Origin: Pedobacter sp. Leaf194
GTDB lineage: Bacteria > Bacteroidota > Bacteroidia > Sphingobacteriales > Sphingobacteriaceae
Assembly: GCF_001423945.1 (NCBI RefSeq)
Contig: NZ_LMPU01000009.1
Coordinates: forward strand, 868,416 to 932,415
DNA: 64,000 bases
Direction: 5' to 3'
Shown here: positions 63,701 to 64,000 of the stretch, piece by piece
Layout of the letters: the number at the start of each line of letters is the position of its first letter
Numbering within the stretch: the first letter of the stretch is position 1
Translations under genes and position numbers: made by a program
The notes under the pieces: model-generated
The model's database searches: none
The model's input: only the letters and a program-made list of their open reading frames with translations
What the model was told of the DNA's origin: nothing

Positions 63701-64000
63701 GTCCGTTATTGGTACCTAACCAGATAACCGAATCGCGGATTACAATGCTTTTAATCTCACGGTTTCCAAGTGGAAGGGGGTTTAAATTGAATTTGTATTG
63801 CTGATGGTCGAGTTTTCGGAGGCCGTTTCTGGCATTAATCCAAATAATTCCTTCGCGGTCTTTATAAGCATCACCATAAGAAAAGTTTTGGATGTCGCTA
63901 ATTTTCTCCCAGTTTAACGAAGCCGTATTAAACCAATAAAAGCCATTATTGCCCCCAATTAGCAACCGGCTTTTATTTACCTTTAAAATACTGAAAACGG
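60735..64000 (-). CDS. Hybrid two-component system regulator (HTCS), N-terminus cut by window edge
   Basis: The frame runs open through the window end, so at least 1087 residues are visible and the true start lies outside; a TTG at 63963-63965 is not a likely start. Domains: two-component propeller repeats (about the first 400 residues), a Y_Y_Y domain (YAYRLVGFDKKWNYVGS), one membrane helix (WAWLIYISAFAATAYTYI), HisKA (FTNISHEFRTPLTLI), HATPase_c, a receiver (DIVISDVMMQGMGG) and a C-terminal AraC-type HTH (NIKMLADEMGMSRTNLFNKI). It senses a glycan outside and activates the neighbouring susCD locus. Confidence 0.95.
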   Translation of the reverse strand, partial: VFSILKVNKSRLLIGGNNGFYWFNTASLNWEKISDIQNFSYGDAYKDREGIIWINARNGLRKLDHQQYKFNLNPLPLGNREIKSIVIRDSVIWLGTNNGLFKINKTSAKITAFVKGKRPGSLASNEILKLYSDSKGILWVLTENGFDSYDERKNFFTHHGHHSSIGNLFNEDVFRDILEVGNGRYMLATDAGIKIFDTKTNRFEHYYNQPKNAYSINNNHTYVLAKAPDGKIWVGTYGGGVNVFDLKTNRFEPVERISKGSHLSSNIIKAIFTDSRKNIWVCSPDGLNKYVPKEKKFFIYSKAKGFASNVFNDIAEDANGVIWLATENGISSLEPQTDKIINFDDADGVAVNSVISRFEKMLFVAGNKGYFNFNPTELRFNRQPPPVFITDFQLFNKSVLPSADGPLKENLNTATKITLNYDQSVFSIDFVALNYSYSWKNQYAYRLVGFDKKWNYVGSQRKATYTNLNPGTYTFQVKASNNDGIWNNVGKRIVIKINPPWYLTWWAWLIYISAFAATAYTYITYRRKQEALKYEIKIAHIESEKEKELNERKLSFFTNISHEFRTPLTLIINPVKELLYQDNKNLDTSGMNIVYRNAKRLLSLVDQLLLFRKADLKGDTLKAASVNLVTLVKEVFLCFYHQARTKNIDYNFYSVSDRADVFADREKLEIAIFNLLSNAFKFTPENGQIAVYIKELPDDVEISIVDSGCGIREDLTEKIFDRFYQEENGNRSFWSGFGIGLYLVKNFVEMHGGLVTCSNNEKSGTTFTLRLRKGSKHINPDFIVPEQQESSAFLKELNQEELIVEPIRAKDASLTEIISEERKSILIIDDNPEIADYLAQVFAQQYRIYQAGDGESGLAIIREFLPDIVISDVMMQGMGGIELCSIVKEDESISHIPIVLLTASSSAEIKLKGVESGADDYISKPFDKDLLIARIGGILKSKNTLQKYFYSEITLNPNSSKISAEYKEFLKRCIAIVEAKIEDPNLNIKMLADEMGMSRTNLFNKIKSISGHSSNSFIRFIRLRKAAEIFISTDKTIQETMYMVGINDIKYFREQFKKVFDMNPSDYIKKYRKAFSHNQSLDRTFKK

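Overview
The window looks like a chromosomal segment from a member of the Bacteroidota, most likely Sphingobacteriaceae (Pedobacter-like). This rests on the SusC/SusD pair with a hybrid two-component regulator, BlaI/M56 and DUF2911 families, a GH92 enzyme, AT-rich spacers, weak ribosome binding sites, and several matches to the Bacteroidota promoter (-7 TAnnTTTG with -33 TTG). The genus is inference. I saw no rRNA, tRNA, CRISPR array, insertion sequence or phage.

Layout: 1-3.7 kb holds a BlaI - M56 peptidase - TonB-dependent receptor operon read leftward, with a visible BlaI-type operator inside its promoter. 3.7-5.7 kb has housekeeping singletons (HbpS-like, 3-hydroxyisobutyrate dehydrogenase-like, Nudix, a 63-aa protein). 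5.8-7.9 kb is a GH92 enzyme whose usual catalytic-acid Glu is Gln. 8.0-12.9 kb is an operon for an exported PIG-L deacetylase, a 34-aa membrane peptide, a sodium:solute symporter and a DUF2911 protein. 13.1-25.4 kb holds a sigma-54 response regulator, an M1 peptidase, and a kdp potassium-pump locus (26-aa peptide, KdpF, A, B, C, a porin, a KdpD sensor half without kinase, and a separate HAMP-PAS kinase). 25.5-28.2 kb carries a PAS kinase, a thioesterase and a GNAT enzyme.

28.5-34.4 kb is a redox island: a cytochrome P460-type protein and lipoprotein, a membrane-bound LytTR regulator, and a molybdenum hydroxylase made of a di-heme protein, a large Mo subunit and a 2Fe-2S subunit. 34.6-37.7 kb is a carboxymuconolactone decarboxylase-like / cupin / acetyltransferase group beside an AraC regulator. 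38-42 kb has an animal-type heme peroxidase behind a strong inverted repeat, a SnoaL-like protein and a proton antiporter. 42-46.4 kb is a 1431-aa hybrid kinase. 46.4-47.8 kb is gene-poor, with a cold-shock-like protein and three closely spaced intrinsic terminators that suggest small RNAs. 48-50.6 kb is a DNA-damage cassette (UmuD-like, UmuC, 32-aa peptide, SRAP).

50.8-64 kb is a polysaccharide utilisation locus read leftward: HTCS sensor (cut by the window end), SusC, SusD, GH30, GH35 and GH5. A 21-bp-spaced direct repeat upstream of susC and a long stem-loop after susD are its visible regulatory signals. The enzyme set fits a beta-linked glycan, possibly galactose-containing; this is inference.

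The observations I rate most worth following are the Gln-for-Glu GH92, the translationally coupled 34-aa membrane peptide, the 26-aa peptide ahead of KdpF, and the UmuD-like protein lacking its catalytic serine.
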